64,000 nucleotides of DNA, taken from positions 186,001 to 250,000 of the forward strand of contig JADLFW010000013.1 of assembly GCA_020849615.1 (NCBI GenBank), given 5' to 3'. The notes under the pieces are model-generated. The model had not been told where the DNA came from. It was given only the letters and a program-made list of their open reading frames with translations, and made no database searches. The DNA is from Phycisphaerales bacterium (GTDB lineage: Bacteria; Planctomycetota; Phycisphaerae; Phycisphaerales; UBA1924). Positions within the stretch are counted from its first letter, which is position 1. Every line of letters starts with the position of its first letter. Both the position numbers and the translations under genes were made by a program. Of the stretch, positions 43,605 to 52,710 are shown piece after piece.

Positions 43605-43909
43605 CCGACCTCCTTCCCACCCACCCCTCTCCGCCTCTCCCCCCTGCCCCCTGTTCCCTGTCCCCTTCCCGATAACCGCCTTTCCGCACCGTTATACGCC
43701 CAAACCCGGCCCCGGCACCGGTTTGTGCATGGTTGACTCCGGAATCGGGTGGACATCTCGGGAACCTGTGGCACCTTTTCGGTGGAGATCGACTGTGCAG
43801 CCCGTGCGGGCTGGATCTTCAGAACAACCGGGTACACCCAGGGTCGCCACGCCCGGACAACGGAGGTCCGGGCCGCGGTTTCCCTACGTCCGCTGAGAGG
43901 GGTTTGGCG
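43605..43909. other. Leader region of the PEP-CTERM-like gene
   Basis: A 305-nt gap between divergent genes. It holds a short CCCTGT-type repeat (43646-43670) and a TATACG hexamer (43693-43698). A perfect 8-bp hairpin, GCCCGGAC/GTCCGGGC, lies near 43851-43873, and GAGAGGGG follows before the ATG. A sigma-54 box was looked for but only TGGCAC (half a site) is seen. Confidence 0.4.
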
Positions 43910-44656
43910 ATGATTCCATCGCGTCCGTCACTTCGTTTGTCCTTCTGCGCCGGACTCGCGCTCGCGTCAACCACCGCGTTCGCCGGGCCCGTCACGCTCA
44001 ACGATGTTTCCGCCCGCTTCTTTGAGTCCGGCGGCCAGCAGGCCGCCGGGCTCGAAGGACAAGCCGGCGGCTACACACCCCGCGAGTTCCCCGGCGGCTC
44101 GGTGCTCCCGGGCGACCAGGCCTCCATGAGCCTCACCATGCCGGGCGGACAGTTCATCAACGAGGGCGGCGAGAAGAAGGTCACCCGCGCCGGCGCGCCG
44201 ATCTCCATCGGCAAGAACCGCAACGGCGTCGGCAACATCCTCGCCGCCTGGGATGAGATCTTCGCCGGCGACACCCGCTACATCCAGGCCCTCTGGCAGA
44301 CCGACAACGGCGAGGACATCCTCCCGCTAGGCGCGCCCTCCTTCTTCTGGGGCTGGCACCTGGGCCTCACCGACCCTGTCGAGTTCAACCCCTTCATCAC
44401 CAACGTCGAGGTCAAGACCGCCACCCTCGCCCTCAGCCGCGACTCCGGCGCCAGCTTCTTCACCCTCTTCAGCATCAAGGGCGGCCTCCCCAACCCCGCC
44501 AGCTGGGATGGCAAGGACCCCGGCATCTTCCAGTCCAGCGCCGGCAACGGCATCAACCTCATCCTCGCGTTGTACGAGATCGACCCCGTTCCCGCCCCGG
44601 CCGCACTTCCCGCCTTCGCCCTCGCCGGGCTGGCCGCCGCCCGCCGCCGACGCTGA
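43910..44656 (+). CDS. Secreted protein with PEP-CTERM-like sorting tail
   Basis: A 248-residue protein with a signal peptide ending at TTAFA (about residue 25) and a beta-rich body. The tail is VPAPAALPAFALAGLAAARRRR, with a proline motif, a hydrophobic helix and four Arg. Codon use is strongly biased and G/C-ending, as for a highly expressed gene. GAGAGGGG precedes ATG 43910, and a strong terminator follows. The function is unknown; surface display or extracellular matrix is inferred from the tail. Confidence 0.75.
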   Translation: MIPSRPSLRLSFCAGLALASTTAFAGPVTLNDVSARFFESGGQQAAGLEGQAGGYTPREFPGGSVLPGDQASMSLTMPGGQFINEGGEKKVTRAGAPISIGKNRNGVGNILAAWDEIFAGDTRYIQALWQTDNGEDILPLGAPSFFWGWHLGLTDPVEFNPFITNVEVKTATLALSRDSGASFFTLFSIKGGLPNPASWDGKDPGIFQSSAGNGINLILALYEIDPVPAPAALPAFALAGLAAARRRR

Positions 44657-44659
44657 TAA

Positions 44660-44683
44660 GTGGCACCGGCTTCCAGCCGGTGT
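44660..44683 (+). repeat. Palindromic repeat family 1, third copy
   Basis: CACCGGCTTCCAGCCGGTG hairpin 3 nt behind the TGA of the PEP-CTERM-like gene. Confidence 0.8.
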
Positions 44684-44718
44684 GCCGATCAAACCCAATC
44701 CGCCATCGCGGTCATTGA

Positions 44719-44766
44719 GGGACCGGGTACCGCCGATCACGGCGCACCCGGTCCCTTGCTTTTTCG
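44719..44766 (+). terminator. Rho-independent terminator
   Basis: GGGACCGGGT (44719-44728) pairs perfectly with ACCCGGTCCC (44746-44755), with an inner GCCG/CGGC pairing, followed by TTGCTTTTT. Confidence 0.85.
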
Positions 44767-44854
44767 CCCCGCGATTGGCGCAGGCGTCCCGACCGCGTGA
44801 TCCGGTGCTTCAGGCCCGGCTTCCACTTCGGAGTTCCTGCCCGCCCGGACCTTG

Positions 44855-44860
44855 TATCAT
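44855..44860 (+). promoter_or_regulatory. -10-like hexamer, leaderless start
   Basis: TATCAT ends 6 nt before the GTG at 44867 (CCCGGC between); no ribosome site. Confidence 0.45.
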
Positions 44861-44866
44861 CCCGGC

Positions 44867-46108
44867 GTGCCACAGCGATCCTTCCGCTCCGCGTCCCTCC
44901 GCCCTCTCCGGGGCCTCCGCGTTCTCCTCTTGTTTGCGCTCCTGACTCCCGCCGCCCGCGCCCAGTCCACCTACCAGCTCGACCCCGCCGGCGACTGGGT
45001 GCAGACCTCCGCGCCCGACCCCGCCACGGATGAGGGCCGCATCGCCGAGGCCCGGCGCCTCATCGCCGAGGGCAAGGCCTCGCGCGCTGAGGACATCCTC
45101 GATGAGTTCATCGAGAAGTACCAGCTGAAGGACAACCCCTGGCTCCCCGAGGCCTACCTCGCCCGCGGCGACGCCAAGAACGCCCGCGGCCGCGAGGAGG
45201 CCGCCCTCTACGACTACGAGGAGGTCATCAAGAGCTACGCCGGCTCCGACGCCTTCCCCAAGGCCGTCGAACGCGAGATGGACATCGGCGTCCGCTACCT
45301 CAACGGCCTCCGCCGCAGGTTCCTGGGCATGCGCCTCGTCTCCGGCGACCGCGTCGGCGAGGAGCTGCTCATCCGCGTCCAGGAGCGCCTCCCCGGCAGC
45401 CGCATCGCCGAGTCCGCCAACCTCCAGCTCGCCGACTTCTACTACCGTAACCGCGACCTCCGCATGGCCGCCGAGGCCTACGACGTCTTCCTCATCAACT
45501 ACCCCAAGTCCGAGTTCCGCGAGAAGGCCATGCAGCGCCGCGTCTACGCCAACGTCGCCCGCTTCAAAGGCCCGCGCTACGACGCCTCGGGCCTCGTCGA
45601 GGCCGAGATCCTCGTCAACGACTTCGTCCAGCGCGCCCCCGCCGATGCCGAACGGGCCGGCATGAACGATGCCCTCCTCGCGCGCATCGATGACTCCCTC
45701 GCGCTCCAGCTCCTCGACACCGCCCAGTGGTACCTCCGCCGCAAGGATGAGGTCTCCGCCAAGCTCACCCTCAACCGCCTCATCCGCCGCCACCCCCTCT
45801 CCTCCGCCGCCCGCCAGGGCATCGCCATCATGGAGCAGCACGGCTGGACCCCGCCCCCCGCGCCCGGGCCCGTCATGGAGCCCCCCGCGGCCGCGCTGCA
45901 GCCCGCCGCCACCTCCTCCCCGCCCCCGGGCGACGCCGCGCCGGCCGCCACCCCCTCCCCCGCGACGGGCCATCCCGATATCACCCCGCCGGGCCAGGTC
46001 CCCGCCGTCAACCCCACACCCCCGCCCGCGCCCGTCCCCATCCCGCCACCCCCGGCGGACCCCAAGAACCCGCGCAACCCCGAGAACCCGCGCGGGGTGC
46101 GCCCATGA
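44867..46108 (+). CDS. TPR-type envelope protein, BamD/YbgF-like
   Basis: A 413-residue protein with a signal peptide ending at AARAQ and TPR-like helical repeats between about residues 55 and 320. Examples are RIAEARRLIAEGKASRAEDILDEFI, AYLARGDAKNARGREEAALYDYEEVI and ADFYYRNRDLRMAAEAYDVFLINYPKSEF. A Pro/Ala-rich tail of about 90 residues follows. It overlaps lptE by 4 nt (ATGA). BamD or YbgF-like scaffolding at the outer membrane is inferred. The start is GTG 44867, just after TATCAT. Confidence 0.75.
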   Translation: MPQRSFRSASLRPLRGLRVLLLFALLTPAARAQSTYQLDPAGDWVQTSAPDPATDEGRIAEARRLIAEGKASRAEDILDEFIEKYQLKDNPWLPEAYLARGDAKNARGREEAALYDYEEVIKSYAGSDAFPKAVEREMDIGVRYLNGLRRRFLGMRLVSGDRVGEELLIRVQERLPGSRIAESANLQLADFYYRNRDLRMAAEAYDVFLINYPKSEFREKAMQRRVYANVARFKGPRYDASGLVEAEILVNDFVQRAPADAERAGMNDALLARIDDSLALQLLDTAQWYLRRKDEVSAKLTLNRLIRRHPLSSAARQGIAIMEQHGWTPPPAPGPVMEPPAAALQPAATSSPPPGDAAPAATPSPATGHPDITPPGQVPAVNPTPPPAPVPIPPPPADPKNPRNPENPRGVRP

Positions 46109-46662
46109 GCCCGCGCACCGGCCGCTCCCGGTCTCCATCGCTCCGTGGCCTCCTCGCTCCGTTGCTGCTCTGCTGCGTCGCGTGGCTTCTCGCCGCCTGC
46201 GCCTCCGACCCCGCGCAGGGCTACTCCTTCAAGCCCCTGCACGATGAGAACATCCGCACCGTCGCGGTCCCGGTCTGGGACAACGAGACCTTCTCGACGG
46301 GCCTCGAGGTCGAGCTCACCGAGGCCATCATCAAGGAGATCCAGCGCACCACGCGCTGGGCCGTCGTCCCCGCCGCCGAAGCCGACTCCGTTCTCTCGGG
46401 CTCCATCACCGGCTCCGAGCTCCGCCGCTTCTCCAGCGATTCCAAGACGGGCCTGGTCGAGGAGATGGGCGTCGAGCTCCGCGTTGACTTCGACTGGCAG
46501 GACAACCGCACGGGCCGGTCGCTCGTCGCCCGCCGCGCCTTCTCCGCCCTCGACACCTTCGTTCCCGCCGAAGGCACGGGCGAGCGCATCGAGAAGGGGC
46601 AGCACGGCGCGGTCCAGCAGCTCGCCCGGGACATCGTCGCCGAACTGCGGACAACCTGGTAA
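46105..46662 (+). CDS. lptE: LptE-like LPS-assembly lipoprotein
   Basis: A 185-residue lipoprotein with lipobox LAAC (Cys about 32). It continues GYSFKPLHDENIRTVAVPVWDNETFSTGLEVELTEAIIKEIQRTTRW and ADSVLSGSITGSELRR, which is the LptE pattern (NxTxxxGLExxLTxAxxxEI). It would plug the LptD barrel during LPS insertion. It is translationally coupled to the TPR gene and lies 165 nt upstream of ftsH. Confidence 0.8.
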   Translation: MSPRTGRSRSPSLRGLLAPLLLCCVAWLLAACASDPAQGYSFKPLHDENIRTVAVPVWDNETFSTGLEVELTEAIIKEIQRTTRWAVVPAAEADSVLSGSITGSELRRFSSDSKTGLVEEMGVELRVDFDWQDNRTGRSLVARRAFSALDTFVPAEGTGERIEKGQHGAVQQLARDIVAELRTTW

Positions 46663-46827
46663 CTCGAACGGGCCGGGCCGGGGGCCTACCTTTTCCAAGG
46701 GCATTCGGCGCCCGGGGTGCATCCGACGGCCCGGACGACCGAAAATCTCCCCGTGGTGGCCTCCAGAATGCCGCAAGCGACCGACCTTTCTCCAAACCTC
46801 CCGCCCCCCGGCGACGTACCAGCGGGC

Positions 46828-48876
46828 ATGGATATCCGCCCGATTGACCGGCTCGCCCTCGCCGAGCGCGAGCCGGAGCGTCCCCAGCGGCCCGAGCAGC
46901 GCGGGCCTGATGGCGAGAAACGCCCGGGCGGTCCCGGCGCCCAGCCCAGCCGCAGCCTCTTCGGCATGGTCTCGCTGCTGCTCCTGGCCGTGCTGCTCTT
47001 CCTCCTGTTGAGCACCCAGACTCAGGGCCACCGCATCACGCTGGCCGAGTTCCAGCGCCTGTGGGAGACCAAGCAGATCGTGGATGGCTCGGTCGAGATC
47101 CGCGACACGGCCGTCCTGGCCAAGCAGAAGGAGTCCGCCGCCAACCCGACCCCGCTGAACCTGGAGATCCCGCTCAACGGGCCCAGCGCGCAGGCGATCG
47201 TGGACAAGGTCCTGGAGATCACCGCCAACAACGTCTCGGTGAAGGCGACCAGCGTCTGGTTCCAGGTGCTGCTCTTCTTCGGCCCGTTCGTGCTGGTGAT
47301 CTTCCTGCTGTGGTTCCTGGTCAGCCGCGGGCTTAAGTCCGCCGGCGCCGCGGGGGGCATGCTGGGCAACTTCGGCAAGTCGCGCCACCGCATGCTCTCC
47401 AAGGAGATGACCGGGATCACCTTCAACGATGTCGCGGGCATCGACGAGGCCAAGGAAGAGGTCACCGAGATCATCGAGTTCCTCAAGAACCCCAAGAAGT
47501 TCACCAAGCTGGGCGGGCGCATCCCGCGCGGCGTGCTGCTGGTGGGCGAGCCGGGCTGCGGCAAGACGCTCCTGGCCAAGGCCATCGCGGGCGAGGCCGA
47601 TGTCCCGTTCTTCAGCATCTCCGGGTCCGACTTTGTCGAGATGTTCGTCGGCGTCGGCGCCAGCCGCGTCCGCGACCTCTTCAAGCAGGCCAAGGACAAC
47701 GCCCCGTGCATCATCTTCCTCGATGAGATCGACGCCGTCGGCCGCCGCCGCGGCGGCGGGTTCACCACCGGCGGGCACGATGAGCGTGAGCAGACCCTCA
47801 ACGCCATTCTGGTCGAGATGGACGGCTTCGCGAGCTCCGACGGGGTGATCGTCATCGCGGCGACCAACCGCCCCGATGTGCTCGACCCCGCGCTGATCCG
47901 GCCCGGCCGCTTCGACCGCCAGATCGTCGTGCCGCTCCCCGACCTCAAGGGCCGCATCGAGATCCTCAAGGTCCACTCCAAGAAGGTGAAGCTGGGCCCG
48001 GATGTGGACCTCGAGCGCATCGCCCGCGGCACGCCCATGTTCTCGGGCGCCGACCTCGCGGCCATCATCAACGAGGCCGCCATCGCGGCGACGATGCAGA
48101 ACAAGGACTTCATCGAGCAGGAGGACCTCGAGGAGGCCCGGGACAAGGTCAAGTTCGGCCGGGCCAAGAAGTCCCGCGTCCGCGAGAAGGAGGAGAACAA
48201 GCTGGTCGCCTTCCACGAGGCGGGCCACGCGGTGCTCCAGTACCTGCTCCCCAACGCCGATCCGCTGCACAAGGTGACCATCATCCCCCGCGGCGGCGCG
48301 GGCGGCGCGACGTTCAGCCTGCCCGAGAAGGACCGCATGGGCTACAGCCTCAAGTGGCTCCGGGCCACCATGCGGATCCTCTGCGGCGGCCGCATCGCCG
48401 AGGAACGGGCCATGTCGGACATCTCGTCGGGCGCGGCCCAGGACATCCTGCAGGTCACGCAGCTGGCCCGGACGATGATCGTCGAGTGGGGCATGAGCGA
48501 GCGGCTGGGCTTCGTGCGCTACGCCGGCACCGACACCCGGGAGTCGTTCATCCCCGAGAAGGACTACTCGGATGAGACGGCCCGGCTGATCGATGAGGAA
48601 GTCCGCCGCCTCGTCGATGATGCCTTCGCCGAGGCGCGGCAGGTGCTCAACGAGAACTGGGCCAAGGTCGAGACGGTGGCCGATGCGCTGCTGCGCTACG
48701 AGACGCTGACGTTCGATGATGTGCAGCGGCTGATGGAGGGCGGGGTGCTGAACAAGCCCAGCGTGGGCGACCTGCTGCGGGCCGAGGCCAAGAAGAAGGC
48801 CGCCGACGGGATGCCGCTCCGCAAGCCGGAGGACAACCCGGGCCTGCCGCCCGGCGCGCTGCCGACGCCGGCGTAA
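46828..48876 (+). CDS. ftsH: ATP-dependent zinc metalloprotease FtsH
   Basis: A membrane AAA protease for damaged and regulatory proteins. It has two membrane helices ([20 protein letters not shown] and [20 protein letters not shown]), Walker A GEPGCGKT, Walker [10 protein letters not shown], second region of homology [21 protein letters not shown], and zinc motif HEAGH. An in-frame GTG at 46717 and ATG at 46768 lie upstream, but codons there (AGA, CAA, CTT, GTA) are unlike the rest of the gene. I prefer ATG 46828, giving 682 residues. A Pro/Arg-rich stretch of about 40 residues precedes the first helix. Confidence 0.93.
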   Translation: MDIRPIDRLALAEREPERPQRPEQRGPDGEKRPGGPGAQPSRSLFGMVSLLLLAVLLFLLLSTQTQGHRITLAEFQRLWETKQIVDGSVEIRDTAVLAKQKESAANPTPLNLEIPLNGPSAQAIVDKVLEITANNVSVKATSVWFQVLLFFGPFVLVIFLLWFLVSRGLKSAGAAGGMLGNFGKSRHRMLSKEMTGITFNDVAGIDEAKEEVTEIIEFLKNPKKFTKLGGRIPRGVLLVGEPGCGKTLLAKAIAGEADVPFFSISGSDFVEMFVGVGASRVRDLFKQAKDNAPCIIFLDEIDAVGRRRGGGFTTGGHDEREQTLNAILVEMDGFASSDGVIVIAATNRPDVLDPALIRPGRFDRQIVVPLPDLKGRIEILKVHSKKVKLGPDVDLERIARGTPMFSGADLAAIINEAAIAATMQNKDFIEQEDLEEARDKVKFGRAKKSRVREKEENKLVAFHEAGHAVLQYLLPNADPLHKVTIIPRGGAGGATFSLPEKDRMGYSLKWLRATMRILCGGRIAEERAMSDISSGAAQDILQVTQLARTMIVEWGMSERLGFVRYAGTDTRESFIPEKDYSDETARLIDEEVRRLVDDAFAEARQVLNENWAKVETVADALLRYETLTFDDVQRLMEGGVLNKPSVGDLLRAEAKKKAADGMPLRKPEDNPGLPPGALPTPA

Positions 48877-48913
48877 GCCGGCCGGTCCAGCGGAAGCGAT
48901 GAGAGAGTTGCGC

Positions 48914-48951
48914 TGCAAAGAAACAGGCCCGGTCGCTCTGGCGGCCGGGCC
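48914..48951 (-). terminator. Terminator between ftsH and the coiled-coil gene
   Basis: GGCCCGG (48926-48932) pairs with CCGGGCC (48945-48951), extended by CGC/GCG. On the minus strand it is followed by TGTTTCTTT. It probably serves both convergent genes. Confidence 0.55.
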
Positions 48952-49016
48952 CGGTCCTCCCCACGGAAGCTGCATGCCTGAAGGCGACGGGCCGAGCCGG
49001 GCCCGCGCCGGGATGG

Positions 49017-49505
49017 TTAGTGGCTCTTGGTCTCGACCATGTCGTGCTCGATGGCGCTGGTGCCGGTGGCCAGGCGGGTGATGACGGTCTTGAACTCCTG
49101 GTTGAGGTGGGCCATGCGCTCGCGGAAGTCGCGGTCGCGGCGGTCGAGGACCTGCTGTTTCTCGCGGTGGAGGGCCTCGAGCTCGCTGAGGTGCTTGGCC
49201 TGGAGGTCATGGATCATGCGCTGCTGGTCGGTGAGGCGCTTGAGGTCGTTCTCCAGCCCGCGGATCATGTCGCTCTGCTGGCGGGTCTGGTTCTTGAGCC
49301 GTTCGATCAGCCCGGCATCCTCGCGGCGCTGCTCATCGGTGAGCTGGCGGAGCTTGGCGGTCTCGTGGCGGGCCTGCCCGGCCTCGTTGATCGCGGCGGA
49401 GCGCTGGGCCAGGAGCAGCCCGCGGCCCACGGCGAACCACAGCATCGCCAGGGCGCAGGTCCCGGCGAGGATGAGCAGCATGAGTTCGCGATCGGAGAGG
49501 TCCAT
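49017..49505 (-). CDS. Membrane-anchored coiled-coil protein
   Basis: A 162-residue protein with a single N-terminal helix (ELMLLILAGTCALAMLWFAV, residues about 7-26) and then about 130 residues of heptad-like sequence rich in Glu, Gln, Arg and Leu (LRQLTDEQRRE, RLKNQTRQQSDMIRGLENDLKRL). GATACT lies 6 nt upstream of ATG 49505 and there is no ribosome site. No family is recognised; a structural or tethering role is inferred. Confidence 0.6.
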   Translation of the reverse strand: MDLSDRELMLLILAGTCALAMLWFAVGRGLLLAQRSAAINEAGQARHETAKLRQLTDEQRREDAGLIERLKNQTRQQSDMIRGLENDLKRLTDQQRMIHDLQAKHLSELEALHREKQQVLDRRDRDFRERMAHLNQEFKTVITRLATGTSAIEHDMVETKSH

Positions 49506-49619
49506 ATCAGCAGTATCGGTTCCAGGCGCGGGCCCGGCGCTCGCCACGGCCGGGATGGGCGGCAAACCTCGCCGCGGCCCCCGCGCACGCGGCACATGTT
49601 CCAGGCCGCAGGTCCGGGA

Positions 49620-49740
49620 ACGGGGTGTGAGGAAGGGGACAGGGGCGAGGGGACAGGGGACAGAGAGCGGGAGGGAGCGAGTTGGCTGTCCGCTGTTCCC
49701 TCTCCCCTGTCCCCTGTCCTCTTCCTGCTTCCTATCCTCC
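49620..49740. repeat. GGGGACA/CCCTGTC heptamer block
   Basis: Tandem GGGGACA units (49635-49665) and, about 20 nt later, CCCTGTCC units (49700-49722) form an inverted pair in the gap between the divergent coiled-coil and cyclophilin genes. Confidence 0.65.
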
Positions 49741-49762
49741 ACCATTCAAGAGGAGCCACCCC

Positions 49763-50257
49763 ATGCGCATCCGCCTGACGACGAGCAAGGGTCCGATCAC
49801 GATCGAGCTGGACCCCAAGAGCGCCCCGATCAGCAGCGAGAACTTCGTCGCGTACGTGAAGGCCGGGTCGTACGACGGCACGATCTTCCACCGGGTGATC
49901 GGCCACTTCATGATCCAGGGGGGCGGTTTCACGGCGGACATGAAGAAGAAGGCGACGAACAAGGCGATCAAGAACGAGTGGAAGAACGGGCTGAAGAACA
50001 CGCGGGGGACGGTGGCGATGGCCCGGCTGGGCGGGAACCCCGACTCGGCGACCAACCAGTTCTTCATCAACGTGGTGGACAACGCGTTCCTGGACCGTCC
50101 GCAGCCGGATGGGGCGGCGTACGCGGTGTTCGGGAAGGTGGTAGAGGGGATGGAGACGGTGGATGCCATCAAGGGTGTGCGGACCACGAGCAAGGGCGGC
50201 ATGGATGATGTGCCGGTCGAGGCGGTGGTGATCGAGAAGGCGGAAGTGGTGGAGTAG
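49763..50257 (+). CDS. Cyclophilin-type peptidyl-prolyl isomerase
   Basis: A 164-residue cytosolic PPIase. FHRVIGHFMIQGGGF, GTVAMARLGGNPDSATNQFFINVVDN and YAVFGKVVEGMETVDAIKGV are the cyclophilin core, including the active-site Arg, Phe, Gln and Phe residues. It is the size of E. coli PpiB and has no signal peptide. AGAGGAG precedes ATG 49763. Confidence 0.92.
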   Translation: MRIRLTTSKGPITIELDPKSAPISSENFVAYVKAGSYDGTIFHRVIGHFMIQGGGFTADMKKKATNKAIKNEWKNGLKNTRGTVAMARLGGNPDSATNQFFINVVDNAFLDRPQPDGAAYAVFGKVVEGMETVDAIKGVRTTSKGGMDDVPVEAVVIEKAEVVE

Positions 50258-50261
50258 GGGG

Positions 50262-50336
50262 AAGGCACTGGGCACTGGGCACTGGGCACTGGGCATTGGG
50301 CATTGGGCACTGGGCACTGGGCACTGGGCATTGATG
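50262..50336 (+). repeat. GGGCACT heptamer array
   Basis: About ten tandem GGGCACT/GGGCATT units start directly after the cyclophilin stop codon. Confidence 0.8.
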
Positions 50337-50350
50337 CTGAACGGTGGGCA

Positions 50351-51121
50351 TCAGCCCGGACCGGGGGTGCGCAACTTCGGCGGCCCGGTTGATCGTGAAC
50401 CGCCCGGTGACTCTGGAGGTGCGGCATGGATACGTGGTTCATGGCCGGTCTGCTGTTGATCGGCACGGCGATCGTTGGATGGATCGCGGGCGAGGTCCGC
50501 AACATTCGGTCCGCGCGGATTCTCTGCGTCGTTGTGCTCATCCTTGCCGCGCTGGGGACGGTGATCCCGGTCGGTCTCAGCGGCCTTTTCGCCGCTTCCA
50601 ACACGTCGCTGGACATCGGGCGGTCCGTTCAGGACTGGGCGATCGCGGTCCGCGATGGGCTCAACGCCGGGCGGGGTGACGCCATCCGGGATGAGCTCAA
50701 CGCTGTTGTTGAGCGGCTGACCCCCACGTACGAGAGCGGCGCATTCATCGCCGAGTTCGACGCTTCGGCGGCGCGGCTGCGGCGCTGAGGGCGGGCGGTC
50801 CGGGTTGTCGTGAAGCGGCCCGGCGGCGCGGAGGAGGGCAGCGCCGGCCCGGCGGGCGGACTCGGGGTCATCGGAGGAGGCGGCGAGGTAATCGAGGCGG
50901 CGGAGGGCGGTGACGCGGGCCTCGGCGGCGAGGACGCGGGCCCGGCGGAGGGAGAGGGCCTCGATGGCGTCGAGGATCTCGGCGATCTCGGGGGAGCGCA
51001 TCCATTCGAGGAGCTGGCGCACGGTGATGTCATGGTGCTCGGCGATGTGGCTGAGCGGGAGATCGGTCTGGAGGAACGACGCGATGAGCGGGTCGATGCG
51101 GTCGGGGGGGACGGTCGGCAT
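50351..51121 (-). CDS. Putative helix-turn-helix protein, antisense overlap
   Basis: A 256-codon frame from ATG 51121. The first 110 residues look real: a possible helix-turn-helix at LPLSHIAEHHDITVRQLLEWMRSPEIAEIL, then a basic Ala/Arg-rich helix. After about residue 110 the frame runs antisense through the plus-strand gene 50426-50788 and becomes Pro/Arg/Asp-rich in a way typical of shadow frames. Either the stop codon was lost or the true end is masked by a frameshift. Regulatory function is only a guess. Confidence 0.4.
   Translation of the reverse strand: MPTVPPDRIDPLIASFLQTDLPLSHIAEHHDITVRQLLEWMRSPEIAEILDAIEALSLRRARVLAAEARVTALRRLDYLAASSDDPESARRAGAALLRAAGPLHDNPDRPPSAPQPRRRSVELGDECAALVRGGQPLNNSVELIPDGVTPPGVEPIADRDRPVLNGPPDVQRRVGSGEKAAETDRDHRPQRGKDEHNDAENPRGPNVADLARDPSNDRRADQQQTGHEPRIHAAPPESPGGSRSTGPPKLRTPGPG
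50426..50788 (+). CDS. Small two-helix membrane protein
   Basis: A 120-residue protein with two N-terminal membrane helices (about 5-22 and 32-55) and a cytosolic or periplasmic helical tail with no motif. GGAGGT lies 6 nt before ATG 50426, which supports translation. It overlaps the tail of the opposite-strand frame from 51121. Confidence 0.6.
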   Translation: MDTWFMAGLLLIGTAIVGWIAGEVRNIRSARILCVVVLILAALGTVIPVGLSGLFAASNTSLDIGRSVQDWAIAVRDGLNAGRGDAIRDELNAVVERLTPTYESGAFIAEFDASAARLRR

Positions 51122-51337
51122 GGCGCGGGCCTCCGGACCTACAGGGCGGGGCCGCGAGTGCGCGCGCAGGGATGGTCGGCGCGGCGTTGGCGGGGTCGGG
51201 GGTATCGCGGGGCAAGTGAAGGCGGCGGCTGGGGTTAACGGGGGTTGCGCCGCGCAGCGAGAATAATTTGTGTCGGCGGGCCGGTCGTTCCTCGGGCGTT
51301 GCACGTGGTTGGTTGCCGCGCCTATCGTCAGGCGTCC

Positions 51338-51460
51338 CTGTTGGGGAGTAGCCTCCCGCCCTCGTCCGGGCGGGTGCGCGGGCCGTCAACACGGAGCGGG
51401 TTCTGAACCCCTCCCGGCCCGTGCCGGCGTCCGATACGCCAGAGCAAGACCAACGTCACC
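51338..51460 (+). promoter_or_regulatory. yybP-ykoY (Mn2+) riboswitch
   Basis: GGGGAGTAGCC (51343-51353) and GAGCAAGACC (51442-51451) are the two conserved ends of the yybP-ykoY aptamer. Between them are paired GC-rich arms and CGTCAACACGG, matching the conserved internal segment. This class binds Mn2+ and often precedes TerC-family genes, exactly the next gene here. The downstream CCCGGGC/GCCCGGG hairpin (51463-51482) is the probable expression platform. Confidence 0.85.
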
Positions 51461-51462
51461 CG

Positions 51463-51482
51463 CCCGGGCTCATTGGCCCGGG
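51463..51482 (+). promoter_or_regulatory. Expression-platform hairpin
   Basis: CCCGGGC (51463-51469) pairs with GCCCGGG (51476-51482). It encloses the TTG at 51473 and abuts the GTG at 51485. No T-run follows, so control is probably at translation rather than termination. Confidence 0.55.
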
Positions 51483-51523
51483 CCGTGGAGTACGTTGTGC
51501 CTGACCTGCTCGACCAGCTCGCC

Positions 51524-52639
51524 ATGGTTCAGACGCTGCCCGCCGCCGATGCCGGGCCGTTGTTCACACCCAAGATGTGGTTCTACGCGGGGTTCATCGG
51601 CTTGGTGGTGGTGATCCTGGCGCTCGACCTGGGCGTTTTCCATCGCAAGGCCCATGTGGTGGGCATGCGGGAGGCGCTGGCGTGGTCCACGGTGTGGACG
51701 ACGTGTGCGCTGCTCTTTTCGGTGTTCGTCTACTTCGCGTACTCGCGGCACTGGCTGGGGCTGGGCATGAACGTGCCGGTGCTGGGCCACCCGGAGCTCA
51801 CCGAGACGGTGCCGGGGCTCACCGCCGCGAAGCAGTACCTGACGGGCTACGTCGTCGAGCTTTCGCTGTCGGTCGACAACATCTTCGTGATCGCGCTGCT
51901 GTTCCGGTTCTTCGCCGTTCCGGAGAAGTACCAGCACCGCGTGCTGTTCTGGGGCATCCTGGGGGCGCTGATCATGCGCGGCGCGATGATCGGCGTGGGG
52001 GCGGCGCTGATCGCGCGGTTCTCGTGGATCATCTACGTCTTCGGCGGGTTCCTGATCCTGACCGCGGTGAAGATGGCGCTGGCCAAGAACGAGGAGATCG
52101 ATCCCAACCGCAACGTGGTGGCCCGGCTGGTCCGCAAGTTCATCCCGATCTCCGAGGAGTTCGACGGCCAGCGGTTCTTCACGCGGATCGGCGGCCGGAC
52201 GGTGGCGACGCCGCTGCTGCTCACCCTGGTGCTCGTTGAGTTCACCGACCTCATTTTCGCCGTCGATTCCATCCCGGCGATCTTCGCCATCACGGCCGAC
52301 CCGTTCATCGTGCTCACATCCAACGTGTTCGCGATCCTCGGGCTGCGGTCCATGTATTTCTGCCTCTCGGGCCTCATCAACAAGTTCCGCTATCTCAAGG
52401 TCAGCCTGATCGGCATCCTGTTCTTCGTCGGCGTGAAGATGTGCCTTGTGCACACGCCCTTCAAGATCGACACGACCGTCTCGCTGTTTGTCATCCTCGG
52501 CATGCTGGGCGCGGGCATCGTCGGTTCGATCCTGCGCCCGATATCGCCGCAAGCGGAACGGAACCTGCCGGGCCCGGCCGGGATTCTGGGGTCCAAGGCC
52601 CGCGATGAGCAGCCGGCGCCCGCGGCGGCCCGTGACTGA
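51524..52639 (+). CDS. TerC-family membrane protein (Alx/MeeF-like)
   Basis: A 371-residue, about nine-helix protein. The two acidic membrane motifs of the family, SLSVDNIFVIALLF and LIFAVDSIPAIFAI, are both present. Family members such as E. coli Alx and B. subtilis TerC relatives export or balance Mn2+. The start is uncertain: TTG 51473, GTG 51485 and ATG 51524 are in frame and none has a ribosome site. I use the ATG, which lies just before the first helix. The Mn2+ riboswitch upstream supports a manganese role. Confidence 0.88.
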   Translation: MVQTLPAADAGPLFTPKMWFYAGFIGLVVVILALDLGVFHRKAHVVGMREALAWSTVWTTCALLFSVFVYFAYSRHWLGLGMNVPVLGHPELTETVPGLTAAKQYLTGYVVELSLSVDNIFVIALLFRFFAVPEKYQHRVLFWGILGALIMRGAMIGVGAALIARFSWIIYVFGGFLILTAVKMALAKNEEIDPNRNVVARLVRKFIPISEEFDGQRFFTRIGGRTVATPLLLTLVLVEFTDLIFAVDSIPAIFAITADPFIVLTSNVFAILGLRSMYFCLSGLINKFRYLKVSLIGILFFVGVKMCLVHTPFKIDTTVSLFVILGMLGAGIVGSILRPISPQAERNLPGPAGILGSKARDEQPAPAAARD

Positions 52640-52710
52640 CGGGGTGCAGGGCTGAGGCGGGCCCGGCGGGCCGCCCCGCCGGCGCTGGCCCGGCATACGC
52701 TCCCGCCGCG

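Noticed and set aside
43740-43800. Sigma-54 promoter before the PEP-CTERM-like gene
   Set aside because: TGGCAC is present but the -12 GC element at the right distance is missing.
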